Below, piece by piece: positions 1-5,294 of a stretch of 8,150 nt of DNA. The DNA lies in assembly GCA_050179875.1 (NCBI GenBank), contig JBFXES010000141.1, positions 1 through 8,150 on the forward strand, given 5' to 3'. The DNA comes from JALOAT01 sp050179875 (GTDB lineage Bacteria > Pseudomonadota > Gammaproteobacteria > Thiohalomonadales > Thiohalomonadaceae). The position numbers and the translations under genes are program-made. The notes below the pieces were generated by a model. It had not been told where the DNA came from, did not search any database, and worked only from the letters and a program-made list of their open reading frames with translations. Position 1 is the first letter of the stretch. Each line of letters begins with the position of its first letter.

Positions 1-340
1 CGTTTCTGTCGGCTCCAAGTAAAGTTATTATTTTATTTTCCAAATAAACGTCATGTTCCAATACGTACCTGTCGTTTTGATTGGTGAGAATGATCTCACC
101 AACACCACCAACAGGCACCCCATCGCACGCCCGCTTAATCGTCATAAACGGCGCGGCTTGAGAGCCGTCGTTCGAGTCATTCCCATTAATCGGGTCAACC
201 CAATAGTTTCGGATGTTATTCGGAATAGCCGCAATAGCATTTGCAACAGCAGCGTTGATGCTCTCCATCTTTCCGCTGACTTCATTGGTCAGGTTATTGG
301 CCGCTGTTGTCAGCGCGGCGATTTGAGTTTCAAGGCTCAT
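1..340 (-). CDS. Tail-spike / receptor-binding protein, beta-helix type (5' part; runs off left edge)
   Basis: An open frame of 113 codons from ATG at 340 with no stop before the window edge, so only the N-terminal part is seen. Residues 1-38 (MSLETQIAALTTAANNLTNE, then VSGKMESINAAVANAI) form an alpha-helical adaptor with heptad-like spacing, a type of start I associate with tail-fibre proteins that sit behind a short collar protein. From about residue 45 the sequence becomes NYWVDPINGNDSNDGSQAAP, then FMTIKRACDGVPVGGVGEII: the W/YVDPxxGxDxNDGSxxxPFxTIxxA pattern typical of right-handed beta-helix (pectate-lyase-like, DUF1565-type) proteins. It should recognise or cleave a surface polysaccharide. 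Base composition is about 47% G+C, far below the genes beside it, and it uses AT-rich codons (ATA, TTA, AAT), a sign of separate origin. Function is inferred; the catalytic region is outside the window. Confidence 0.82.
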   Translation of the reverse strand, partial: MSLETQIAALTTAANNLTNEVSGKMESINAAVANAIAAIPNNIRNYWVDPINGNDSNDGSQAAPFMTIKRACDGVPVGGVGEIILTNQNDRYVLEHDVYLENKIITLLGADRN

Positions 341-347
341 GATCTTT

Positions 348-353
348 CTCCTT
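348..353 (-). promoter_or_regulatory. Strong ribosome binding site of the tail-spike gene
   Basis: AAGGAG on the minus strand, seven bases ahead of the ATG at 340 and inside the 16-base spacer after H. It is the best ribosome binding site at this end and shows that the left-edge reading frame is a separate gene, not a frameshifted end of H. Confidence 0.75.
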
Positions 354-356
354 CAG

Positions 357-920
357 TCAGGACAGGTGGTGAGACAAAAGCTGCTCGATGCGCTTGATAC
401 GCGCCTCCAGCGCATCAATGCGCTCGCGCTGGGCAAGGTCGCGGGTCATGGCGTCGATCTGGGCCGTGGCGAAGGCCGCGAACTCCGGCGAGAAGGCCAG
501 GCTCAACCCCGCGCCCGTGCTCTGCACCACCACCGACCCCGCCGGGACGGCGGTCAGCTCCAGGTCATAGGCCAGCAGCAACTCCACCCCGGCGGCCTTA
601 TAGGCCAGTGGGGTGGAGGGGTGCGACCACACGGCAAACACCGTGCCGTCGGACAACACAAACCCCACCTCGCGCACCCAGAACTCCGCGCCATCATCGG
701 CCAGCGCGGTCAGGTGGATGCGGTTCGGGGTCATCAGCTCGCCATCGGCGATGGGATAGCGCGCCCGCTCGTGCACCAGGCCGATCTGGCGCTGCGTCGG
801 GGTGTATCCCGCATCGCCAAGGGCCACATGGGTAATCTGTGCGGCGATGCCATCATGCGTGGCACGCCATATCGCCTGAAGGCCGGATTCGAGGATGACA
901 GGGATCAGCGGAGTACTCAT
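357..920 (-). CDS. H: Short tail-collar fibre protein (GpH N-terminal domain only)
   Basis: A 187-residue protein consisting almost only of the phage tail-collar fibre N-terminal domain found at the start of P2 GpH: ITHVALGDAGYTPTQRQIGL (29-48), RYPIADGELMTPNRIHL (54-70), EFWVREVGFVLSDGTVFAVW (79-98), then AGVELLLAYDLELTAVPAGS (110-129). P2 GpH is about 669 residues, with a long shaft and a receptor-binding tip; both are absent here. The C-terminus ends in a short coiled coil with Ile/Leu heptads (RIDALEARIKRIEQLL, 167-182), suited to trimerisation. It probably anchors the next gene's product to the baseplate. No frameshift or broken end is evident: the next gene starts 16 bases on with its own strong ribosome binding site. 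The H start has only a weak GGTGA site and follows the I stop directly. Confidence 0.88.
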   Translation of the reverse strand: MSTPLIPVILESGLQAIWRATHDGIAAQITHVALGDAGYTPTQRQIGLVHERARYPIADGELMTPNRIHLTALADDGAEFWVREVGFVLSDGTVFAVWSHPSTPLAYKAAGVELLLAYDLELTAVPAGSVVVQSTGAGLSLAFSPEFAAFATAQIDAMTRDLAQRERIDALEARIKRIEQLLSHHLS

Positions 921-1556
921 TTAAATCACCACGCGAGTTCGGATCATGCTTGTGGTCCTGGCCGCGGATGCCGCACGCAGGGCGGTCGCTGCGGGCGGGG
1001 GTTGCACGGCCTTGGGCTGTGCGGTCCACTGCCCCAGGCCCGCCACCTGCCCGGCGCTTGCCGCGCGCAGGGCGTCGTCGAAGCGTGCGCCCACGCGCAG
1101 CGTGCAGTGCCTGCTCACCGGCTTGGTGGCATCGATCACACGCCGGATGGCGGCGTACATCTGCGGCGACAGGATGGCCTCGCCGCCGGAGATGTTTTCG
1201 TCGGCGTAGGCATCCACCCTGAAGGTATTGGGCGCGCCGCCGTGCTCGTACCACTCCTTGATGTGCGCGGTCAGGCGCATGGCATCCAGCGCCCTGCGCA
1301 CGGCAGCCGCGCTGCCCTTGCGCGCATGCACCTCATAGGCGGCCTTGATGGCGGCGCGCTTGATGTCTGCGGGCCAGTCGCCCGCCCACTTATCCACGCC
1401 CCACGCCCACGCCAGCCACGGCAGCAGCTCCGCCGGGCAGGTGTCCGGGTCGTGCAGCTCGCGCAGCGGCACCGGCAGGGCGGCGGCGCGCGCCGTGCTC
1501 GCCTCGATGGCGCGCTCGGTGGCGGTCGCATGGCGGGGCAGCAGGCTGTTACTCAT
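921..1556 (-). CDS. I: Baseplate/tail protein GpI
   Basis: A 211-residue protein of the P2 GpI family, a baseplate component to which tail-fibre proteins attach. The family pattern is present: MSNSLLPRHATATERAIEAS at the start, CPAELLPWLAWAWGVDKW (40-57), WPADIKRAAIKAAYEVHARK (61-80), then GSAAAVRRALDAM and EWYEHGG. After about residue 150 the protein has an Ala-rich tail with a PPPAAT segment (about 186-191), making it roughly 35 residues longer than P2 GpI (176 residues); this tail may be the part that adapts to the H protein. It starts eight bases before the J stop. Its TAA is followed with no spacer by the ATG of H. Confidence 0.93.
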   Translation of the reverse strand: MSNSLLPRHATATERAIEASTARAAALPVPLRELHDPDTCPAELLPWLAWAWGVDKWAGDWPADIKRAAIKAAYEVHARKGSAAAVRRALDAMRLTAHIKEWYEHGGAPNTFRVDAYADENISGGEAILSPQMYAAIRRVIDATKPVSRHCTLRVGARFDDALRAASAGQVAGLGQWTAQPKAVQPPPAATALRAASAARTTSMIRTRVVI

Positions 1557-2451
1557 CGATGCCGCTCACAGTGATGGCGATGCCCGTGCAGTGCGCCGCC
1601 TCGTGCGCGGCGCACACGATGTCCGCCGTGGGGCTTGCGAGCGTGACGCGGTGCACGCCAGGCTGGTGCAGCGCGGCATAGAGGCCGGAGAGGGTGATGT
1701 CGTGGCCGAGGCGATGATGCTCCGCCACATAGCGTGCGCAGGCGGCCTCGGCGGCCTGGCGGACCACCACCGGATCGGGGCCGCTGTAGATCGTCAGTGA
1801 CGCGGTGACGGCATAGGGCTTGATGGCAGCGGACTGCACGCTCACGGCATCGCACAGCGGGCGCACCTCGTCACTGCCCACCACCCCGGCCACGGCGGCC
1901 AGCAGGTCAGGCGTGGCCGTGCCATCGCCATCGCGCGAGAGGACATGCACGACCACCTGGCCGGGCGCCGGGCTGGTCGCCTCCGCATCCAGCACGCGCG
2001 GGTCGGACGACAGGGCATGAAACACATAGGCACCGCTCGTCCCGGCGTTGCTCAGGCCCTCCATCGCCAGCAGGCAGCGCTTGCGCAGGTCGTCGTCGGA
2101 CTCATAGACCGGCGGCACGGGCGGTGTGGCCGTGGCATCGCCAGGGTGGATGACCAGGCGGGTGATGTTATACCGGGCGGCGATCTGGTCGAGGTCCGCG
2201 CCCTGCGCATAGGCCAGCATGGTGGCCCGCGCGGCGTCGTTGACGCGCTGACGGAGGATCAGCTCGCGATAGGCCGCGACTTCCAGCAGCTTGACCAGCG
2301 GCTCGGACTCCAGCGCCAGCACCGGCGCAAGCTCCGGCGCGCGGGTGATCAGGTCGGCGCGCATCGCGGCCAGGATGGTTTCGTAGTCGAGCTGCTCGAC
2401 GACGGCGGGCTGGGTCATGCGGCTCAGGTCAATCGCGGTGAAGACGCTCAT
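1549..2451 (-). CDS. J: Baseplate assembly protein GpJ
   Basis: A 300-residue baseplate J family protein (P2 GpJ is 302 residues), a wedge component that links the baseplate periphery to the centre. Conserved parts seen: ALESEPLVKLLEVAAYRELI (46-65), RQRVNDAARATMLAYAQGAD (67-86) with LDQIAARYNI after it, ESDDDLRKRCLLAMEGLSNA (117-136), GTSGAYVFHALSSDPRVLDA (137-156) and PGQVVVHVLSRDGDG (163-177). The C-terminus contains the usual AYVAEHH-like stretch (CARYVAEHHRLGHDITLSGL) and ends in a beta-rich region. ATG at 2451 has GGAGG a few bases upstream and overlaps the W stop as ATGA. The last eight bases overlap I. Full length, no sign of damage. Confidence 0.96.
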   Translation of the reverse strand: MSVFTAIDLSRMTQPAVVEQLDYETILAAMRADLITRAPELAPVLALESEPLVKLLEVAAYRELILRQRVNDAARATMLAYAQGADLDQIAARYNITRLVIHPGDATATPPVPPVYESDDDLRKRCLLAMEGLSNAGTSGAYVFHALSSDPRVLDAEATSPAPGQVVVHVLSRDGDGTATPDLLAAVAGVVGSDEVRPLCDAVSVQSAAIKPYAVTASLTIYSGPDPVVVRQAAEAACARYVAEHHRLGHDITLSGLYAALHQPGVHRVTLASPTADIVCAAHEAAHCTGIAITVSGIDE

Positions 2452-2822
2452 GTGACCTCCACCATGGGGCCGATGGGCACATCCAGTTGCACCAGCTGGC
2501 CGGCGCGCAGGTCGGCATAGTCGAATGCCGCCACGGCATCCAGCATCAGGGTGGCGCGGCCTTGTTCATCGATGGCCGCCATCTGCACGCGGCGCGGCTT
2601 GATGCGCGGCTCCCAGCGCAGCAGGACATCGATGGTGGCCGCGTACAGGCGCAGCAGGTTGGCCTTGTGGCCGGGCTGGTCGATAAGTTGGAACAGCTCG
2701 CTGCCGTAGTCGCGGCGCATCACGCGGGACCCCACGGGCGTGGTGAGAATGTCCTTGATGGACTGGCGCAGATGGTCCAGCCCGGTCAGGCGGCGTCCGG
2801 TGGTGCCGTCCATGCCGATCAT
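2448..2822 (-). CDS. W: Baseplate wedge protein GpW (gp25-like)
   Basis: A 124-residue protein of the GPW/gp25 family (P2 GpW is 115 residues; T4 gp25 is the distant relative), which in contractile tails helps join wedge components to the tube and sheath start. The signature LDHLRQSIKDILTTPVGSRV (15-34) followed by MRRDYGSELFQLIDQP (35-50) is plain, including the TPxGxRxMxxxYGS core. The C-terminal part includes RWEPRIKPRRVQM, again as in the family. ATG at 2822 has GGAG seven bases upstream; a second ATG three codons later is possible but lacks that spacing. It is coupled by ATGA to V before it and to J after it. Confidence 0.95.
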   Translation of the reverse strand: MIGMDGTTGRRLTGLDHLRQSIKDILTTPVGSRVMRRDYGSELFQLIDQPGHKANLLRLYAATIDVLLRWEPRIKPRRVQMAAIDEQGRATLMLDAVAAFDYADLRAGQLVQLDVPIGPMVEVT

Positions 2823-3451
2823 CGCGGGGCTCCAGTCGATCCACCCGAGTCACCCGGGTGGGTGTGGGTGATGAGGCTGATGCCCGCGGCGATGACATCG
2901 CCCGCGAAGGTGGCCGCCCCACCATTGCCGCTGCTGCCGGAAACATTCATGCCGTTGCCCACGTTCAGGCGTCCGGTGACGGTGCAAAGGGGCGTGTCCA
3001 GGGTGATGCTCGGGGCCTTCACGGTGACGGCGCCACCACTCTGCACGGTGATGGTGTTGGCATTGGTGATGACCACTTCGCCCACGCAGTCCACGCTCAG
3101 GCGATGCGCGGCGCGGTCATAGGCGATGCGGGTGCCGTCCTGGAAGGTCACGCTGCGCACGGTGGGCACGGCCTCGGGCGCTGGTGCGGCGGTCTGATAG
3201 ATGGCGGGCAAGACCAGGCCGTTGACCATCTCACCGGAGGGCGAGAGCACAAGCACTTGCTCGCCAACCTCCGGCGCCCACCAGTCCACGTCATGACGGG
3301 CGCGCGAGGTCAGCCACGGAAGCCAGCCGGTCACAAGTTCCCCGCAGCGCACGCGCACCATGGCCTTGCCGTAGTCAGCGGCTTCAATGGTGCCCACGCG
3401 GAGGAGGTTCTCAAGGCGGCGGGCGAGTTCGGCGAGGTGGAAGTCTTGCAT
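2819..3451 (-). CDS. V: Baseplate spike protein GpV
   Basis: A 210-residue trimeric membrane-piercing spike at the tip of the tail (P2 GpV is 211 residues). The N-terminal OB-fold-like part contains LARRLENLLRVGTI (9-22) and RVRCGELVTGWLPWLTSRA (33-51), then WWAPEVGEQVLVLSPSGE (57-74), the most conserved block. The middle (about 115-185) is the Val/Thr/Gly-rich beta-helix. The C-terminal THTHPGDSGGSTGAP (195-209) carries the HxH pair (196, 198) that binds iron at the apex in P2 and related spikes. The start aligns with P2 but has no recognisable ribosome binding site upstream, which is unusual here; see findings. Its TGA overlaps the W ATG as ATGA. Confidence 0.96.
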   Translation of the reverse strand: MQDFHLAELARRLENLLRVGTIEAADYGKAMVRVRCGELVTGWLPWLTSRARHDVDWWAPEVGEQVLVLSPSGEMVNGLVLPAIYQTAAPAPEAVPTVRSVTFQDGTRIAYDRAAHRLSVDCVGEVVITNANTITVQSGGAVTVKAPSITLDTPLCTVTGRLNVGNGMNVSGSSGNGGAATFAGDVIAAGISLITHTHPGDSGGSTGAPR

Positions 3452-3515
3452 GCGACTAGGGTATGTGCGGTTCGACTCGGCTGCGCGAGGCTGGCTGTGT
3501 AAAGGCGCGGTTTAC
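3452..3515 (-). promoter_or_regulatory. Possible late promoter of the V operon, with inverted repeat
   Basis: This is the only gap inside the tail genes and sits where P2 has its Ogr-dependent late promoter for V-W-J-I-H-G. On the minus strand it holds GTAAA-N7-TTTAC (3515-3499), a dyad overlapping the S stop, and TACCCT at 3463-3458, which keeps the three best conserved positions of a -10 element. No good -35 is visible, as expected for an activator-dependent late promoter. The dyad does not fit the P2 Ogr consensus TGT-N12-ACA, so an activator of different specificity would be needed. The assignment is tentative and rests mainly on position. Confidence 0.35.
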
Positions 3516-3967
3516 CCTCTCAGGTGGTTGAGCACCTGTTCCATCACCCAGTCCTCATCTTCATCCGTCCAGCCCAGCAGGCGGCGGGATGGGTATTGAT
3601 AAAGCGGCCCGTTGGGGCCCAGCTTGTTGAGCAACCCTTCCTGGTGGATGCGGGCAATGACGGCAGCCACGCCGGTAAAGCCCACGCTTGCCCCGTCTGC
3701 GCCGGACTCGACCAGCATGTGGCGGGCCTGGCGCAGCTTGATGAACATGGCGGCGGTGCGCTTGATGCGCCCGGCCTTGTCGCCAAGCTTCCGTGGCTTG
3801 CGGGGCTCGAACTTCGAGCCATCCGGGTTCCTTTGTTCCGCGATGCGCCTGGCCTGACGCGCGCGCAGGCCGATGGCGAGGCGTCGGGCGAGCTTGCGGC
3901 GCTCGGCAGCGCCCAGGCGCTCGACAAAAGCGCCTATCCAGCCATCGATGGCGCTCAGGTCATCCAT
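3512..3967 (-). CDS. S: Tail completion protein GpS
   Basis: A 151-residue protein of the P2 GpS/virion morphogenesis family (P2 GpS is 150 residues), acting with GpR at the head-proximal tail end. The N-terminus has the family pattern: MDDLSAIDGWIGAFVERLGA, then a strongly basic helix (AERRKLARRLAIGLRARQ, about 21-38) and NPDGSKFEPRKPRK at 47-60, comparable to APDGTPYAPR in P2. A middle SVGFTGVAAVIARIHQEG (about 94-111) and the C-terminal YPSRRLLGWTDEDEDWV (about 124-140) are also characteristic. It begins eight bases before the R stop. A 60-base gap follows its TAA; that TAA lies within an inverted repeat described separately. Confidence 0.93.
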   Translation of the reverse strand: MDDLSAIDGWIGAFVERLGAAERRKLARRLAIGLRARQARRIAEQRNPDGSKFEPRKPRKLGDKAGRIKRTAAMFIKLRQARHMLVESGADGASVGFTGVAAVIARIHQEGLLNKLGPNGPLYQYPSRRLLGWTDEDEDWVMEQVLNHLRG

Positions 3968-4430
3968 CGCTCAGCCACTGGGCAATGGCCTGTCCGTCCG
4001 GGTGGATGTACAGGGTCCAGAGCTTGGCGGGCAAAATCTCGGCCTCGATGCTGGGCTCGCCACAGTGATGCAGGCGGATGCCTTCCGCCGTCTGCTCCAC
4101 GCGCACGGTCTCGGTCAGGTCCACGCTGATGGACAGGTCTGTGCTTTCGTGGTTGAGCAGGTCGGCCTGGAACGTGATGGGCTCGGGCGCATGATCCGGC
4201 TGGTTCACGGCCAGCCATTGCAGCAGCCAGAACATGAGGCGATCCGCCTGGCAGCTGAAGTTCTGAATGATGATGTTGGCCTTGTAGCGAAGCTCGAAGT
4301 GGCGATTGGTGCCGGTCGCCGCGCTGTACACCCGGCCTTGATCGGCAAAGATCAGCAGGTCGTCCGGGTCGATCGGCAGCTCGCCGGGCAGGGCCAGCAG
4401 GTGGGCGCGCAGGGATTCGAGCTTCTTCAT
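3960..4430 (-). CDS. R: Tail completion protein GpR
   Basis: A 156-residue protein of the P2 GpR family (P2 GpR is 155 residues), needed with GpS to finish the tail so that it can join the head. It starts MKKLESLRAHLLALPGELPI, followed by a Leu-rich DPDDLLIFADQGRV segment and a central NIIIQNF region typical of the family; the end DGQAIAQWLSDG is acidic and aromatic. No membrane segment or enzyme motif is seen. The ATG at 4430 overlaps the zinc-finger stop as ATGA. The last eight bases overlap the start of S. Length, position and local patterns agree, and synteny with P2 (lysC-R-S-V) makes the call firm. Confidence 0.88.
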   Translation of the reverse strand: MKKLESLRAHLLALPGELPIDPDDLLIFADQGRVYSAATGTNRHFELRYKANIIIQNFSCQADRLMFWLLQWLAVNQPDHAPEPITFQADLLNHESTDLSISVDLTETVRVEQTAEGIRLHHCGEPSIEAEILPAKLWTLYIHPDGQAIAQWLSDG

Positions 4431-4636
4431 TCGATGGGCCTGTGGTTATGGGCGCGCTGTCGTCTTTCCCAGCGGTCGCGGCAGTCGGCGTCGCACCAGC
4501 GGGCCGCTGGGTCGTCCAGACTCGCGCCGCAGAAGTGGCACTCGCCGCAGGGGGCCGGGGCGGTCGGCTTGCGCTGGGCAAGCGCGGCGTTGCGGCGCAG
4601 CTGCTCGAACTCACTGGCCTGGTCGATCTGATCCAA
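4427..4636 (-). CDS. Mini DksA/TraR-like zinc-finger protein
   Basis: A 69-residue protein translated from TTG. It opens MDQIDQASEFEQLRRNAALA: D2, D5 and A7 reproduce the DxxDxA tip motif of DksA (DPADRAS) and lie at nearly the same distance from the N-terminus as in the short plasmid and phage TraR proteins. The C-terminal half is a Cys cluster: C30, C33, C36, C48 and C52 with WCDADCRDRWE, so a zinc site such as C33-x2-C36-x11-C48-x3-C52 is possible. Spacing differs from the C-x2-C-x17-C-x2-C of DksA/TraR, so I call it DksA/TraR-like, not a certain member. Family members bind the RNA polymerase secondary channel and change promoter use; whether this one does is inference. It overlaps Rz1 by 26 bases and shares ATGA with R, so it belongs to the same transcript. 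Confidence 0.72.
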   Translation of the reverse strand: MDQIDQASEFEQLRRNAALAQRKPTAPAPCGECHFCGASLDDPAARWCDADCRDRWERRQRAHNHRPIE

Positions 4637-4886
4637 TCGCTTTCTCCTGCCACTCGATCCAGCCTGCCACGCGGTCACGGCAGGTGTGCAGCCGGGCCGC
4701 CGTCTCCACGTAGGCTTGCAGAAGCGCGCCCTTGGTCGGCTGCTCCGGGGCCTCCGGCGGCAGGCAGGGGATCATCAGCCCCACAGGGGCAGCCCGCTGG
4801 ATCGGGCGCTCCGGCGGCGGCAGACCGGGCGAGGCACAGCTCGCAGTCATCAAGGCGGCAATCAGTATAGACAGGGCTCGCCACAT
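4611..4886 (-). CDS. Rz1-like outer-membrane lipoprotein spanin subunit (LysC type)
   Basis: A 91-residue protein read in a different frame and overlapping the 3' third of Rz. It begins MWRALSILIAALMTASCASP, a lipoprotein signal peptide with the acylated Cys at residue 17 (TASC; Thr at -3 is acceptable but not the commonest residue), then a Pro-rich linker (GLPPPERP, then IPCLPPEAPEQP) and a helical C-terminal part with WIEWQEKA. This is the standard layout of an o-spanin. The ATG at 4886 is the only start that places the lipobox at the N-terminus; the open frame upstream to 5111 lacks any such feature. It starts inside Rz and extends 64 bases past the Rz stop, so it is partly embedded, not fully nested. 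Its last 26 bases overlap the next gene. Two further cysteines (41, 68) could form disulfides. Confidence 0.87.
   Translation of the reverse strand: MWRALSILIAALMTASCASPGLPPPERPIQRAAPVGLMIPCLPPEAPEQPTKGALLQAYVETAARLHTCRDRVAGWIEWQEKAIGSDRPGQ
4644..4648 (-). promoter_or_regulatory. Ribosome binding site fixing a TTG start
   Basis: AGGAG on the minus strand, seven bases upstream of TTG at 4636. It decides the start of the zinc-finger gene: without it one would choose the GTG at 4678, which has no comparable site and would place 14 unrelated residues ahead of the DxxDxA motif. Confidence 0.7.
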
Positions 4887-5169
4887 GGCGGGTGACCTCC
4901 CGGGTGAGGGTGCGGGTAATGGTCTGGCGTGCGGATTCGCGCTCAGCAGCCGCTTGCAGGATGGCGGCATCCTCGCGCGCCATGGCCTCGGCCTGCTCGA
5001 TGGCGCGTTGCAGGCTGGCATGGTGTTGTTCGGCCAGCTCGGCACGCTGGCGTTGCTGTTCGGCCTCACACTTGGCGCGCGCGTGCTGGTAGCCTGCCGT
5101 CGCCGCGCCAAGCAACACGGCGCCCGCGATCAACGTGGCGACCAGCTCGGCAGAGGGCCAGCGGATCAT
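4675..5169 (-). CDS. Rz-like inner-membrane spanin subunit (LysB type)
   Basis: A 164-residue i-spanin. Residues 7-26 form one N-terminal transmembrane segment (AELVATLIAGAVLLGAATAG), followed by a long Gln/Glu/Ala-rich periplasmic coiled coil at about 30-90, then the family motif YTDCRL at 101-106. With the Rz1 lipoprotein it should bridge the periplasm and fuse inner and outer membranes in the last lysis step. The start at 5169 is chosen because it makes an ATGA overlap with the preceding small ORF and places the TM segment at the N-terminus; the open frame extends to 5316 but that part overlaps other genes. The region after residue 110 is Gly/Ala/Pro-rich and continues for about 55 residues in dual-coding sequence shared with Rz1, longer than in many Rz proteins; see findings. 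Confidence 0.88.
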   Translation of the reverse strand: MIRWPSAELVATLIAGAVLLGAATAGYQHARAKCEAEQQRQRAELAEQHHASLQRAIEQAEAMAREDAAILQAAAERESARQTITRTLTREVTRHVASPVYTDCRLDDCELCLARSAAAGAPDPAGCPCGADDPLPAAGGPGAADQGRASASLRGDGGPAAHLP

Positions 5170-5294
5170 CGGATGGCCTCCGCCAGGCAGGCGGCCATGG
5201 TGATCCACAGCAGCGCGCCGGTGAACAGGCGGACCAAGACGCGCGGGCGCAGCAGGCTCCGGCGTCCGCGCTGGTAGAGACTGATCTCGTTCAT
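5166..5294 (-). CDS. Small one-TM membrane protein in the lysis cassette (lysA position)
   Basis: A 42-residue ORF that starts MNEISLYQRGRRSLLRPR and continues with a hydrophobic stretch (about residues 19-40, including LFTGALLWITMAACLAEA). The N-terminal 18 residues carry six Arg, so by the positive-inside rule the N-terminus should stay in the cytoplasm. It is linked to both neighbours by ATGA: its ATG at 5294 overlaps the endolysin TGA, and its own TGA (5166-5168) overlaps the Rz ATG at 5169. This exact fit, and the fact that it fills the only gap between two real genes, makes it a convincing translated gene. In P2 this slot, between the endolysin and the Rz-like gene, holds lysA, an antiholin-like modulator, but I see no clear similarity to LysA, which is much larger. 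A role in lysis timing or as a second small holin is inference. Confidence 0.75.
   Translation of the reverse strand: MNEISLYQRGRRSLLRPRVLVRLFTGALLWITMAACLAEAIR

Noticed and set aside
1..60. The AT-rich left end as a promoter or attachment site
   Set aside because: The minus-strand frame of the tail-spike gene runs through it without a stop and its codons make sense, so the AT content is explained by coding sequence of different origin.
339..1574. A 411-codon open frame on the plus strand, antisense to H and I
   Set aside because: High G+C with strong GC3 bias opens long frames opposite real genes. The translation is Arg/Gly/His-rich with no domain, and the minus strand holds two clear P2 genes (H and I) here.
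3873..4631. A 252-codon plus-strand open frame opposite S, R and the zinc-finger gene
   Set aside because: It is antisense to three well-supported overlapping genes, has no family pattern and no recognisable ribosome binding site.
4637..4678. GTG at 4678 as the zinc-finger start (it makes GTGA with the Rz stop)
   Set aside because: The coupling looks attractive, but TTG at 4636 has AGGAG at ideal spacing and puts DxxDxA at residues 2-7 as in TraR. The extra 14 residues carry no feature.
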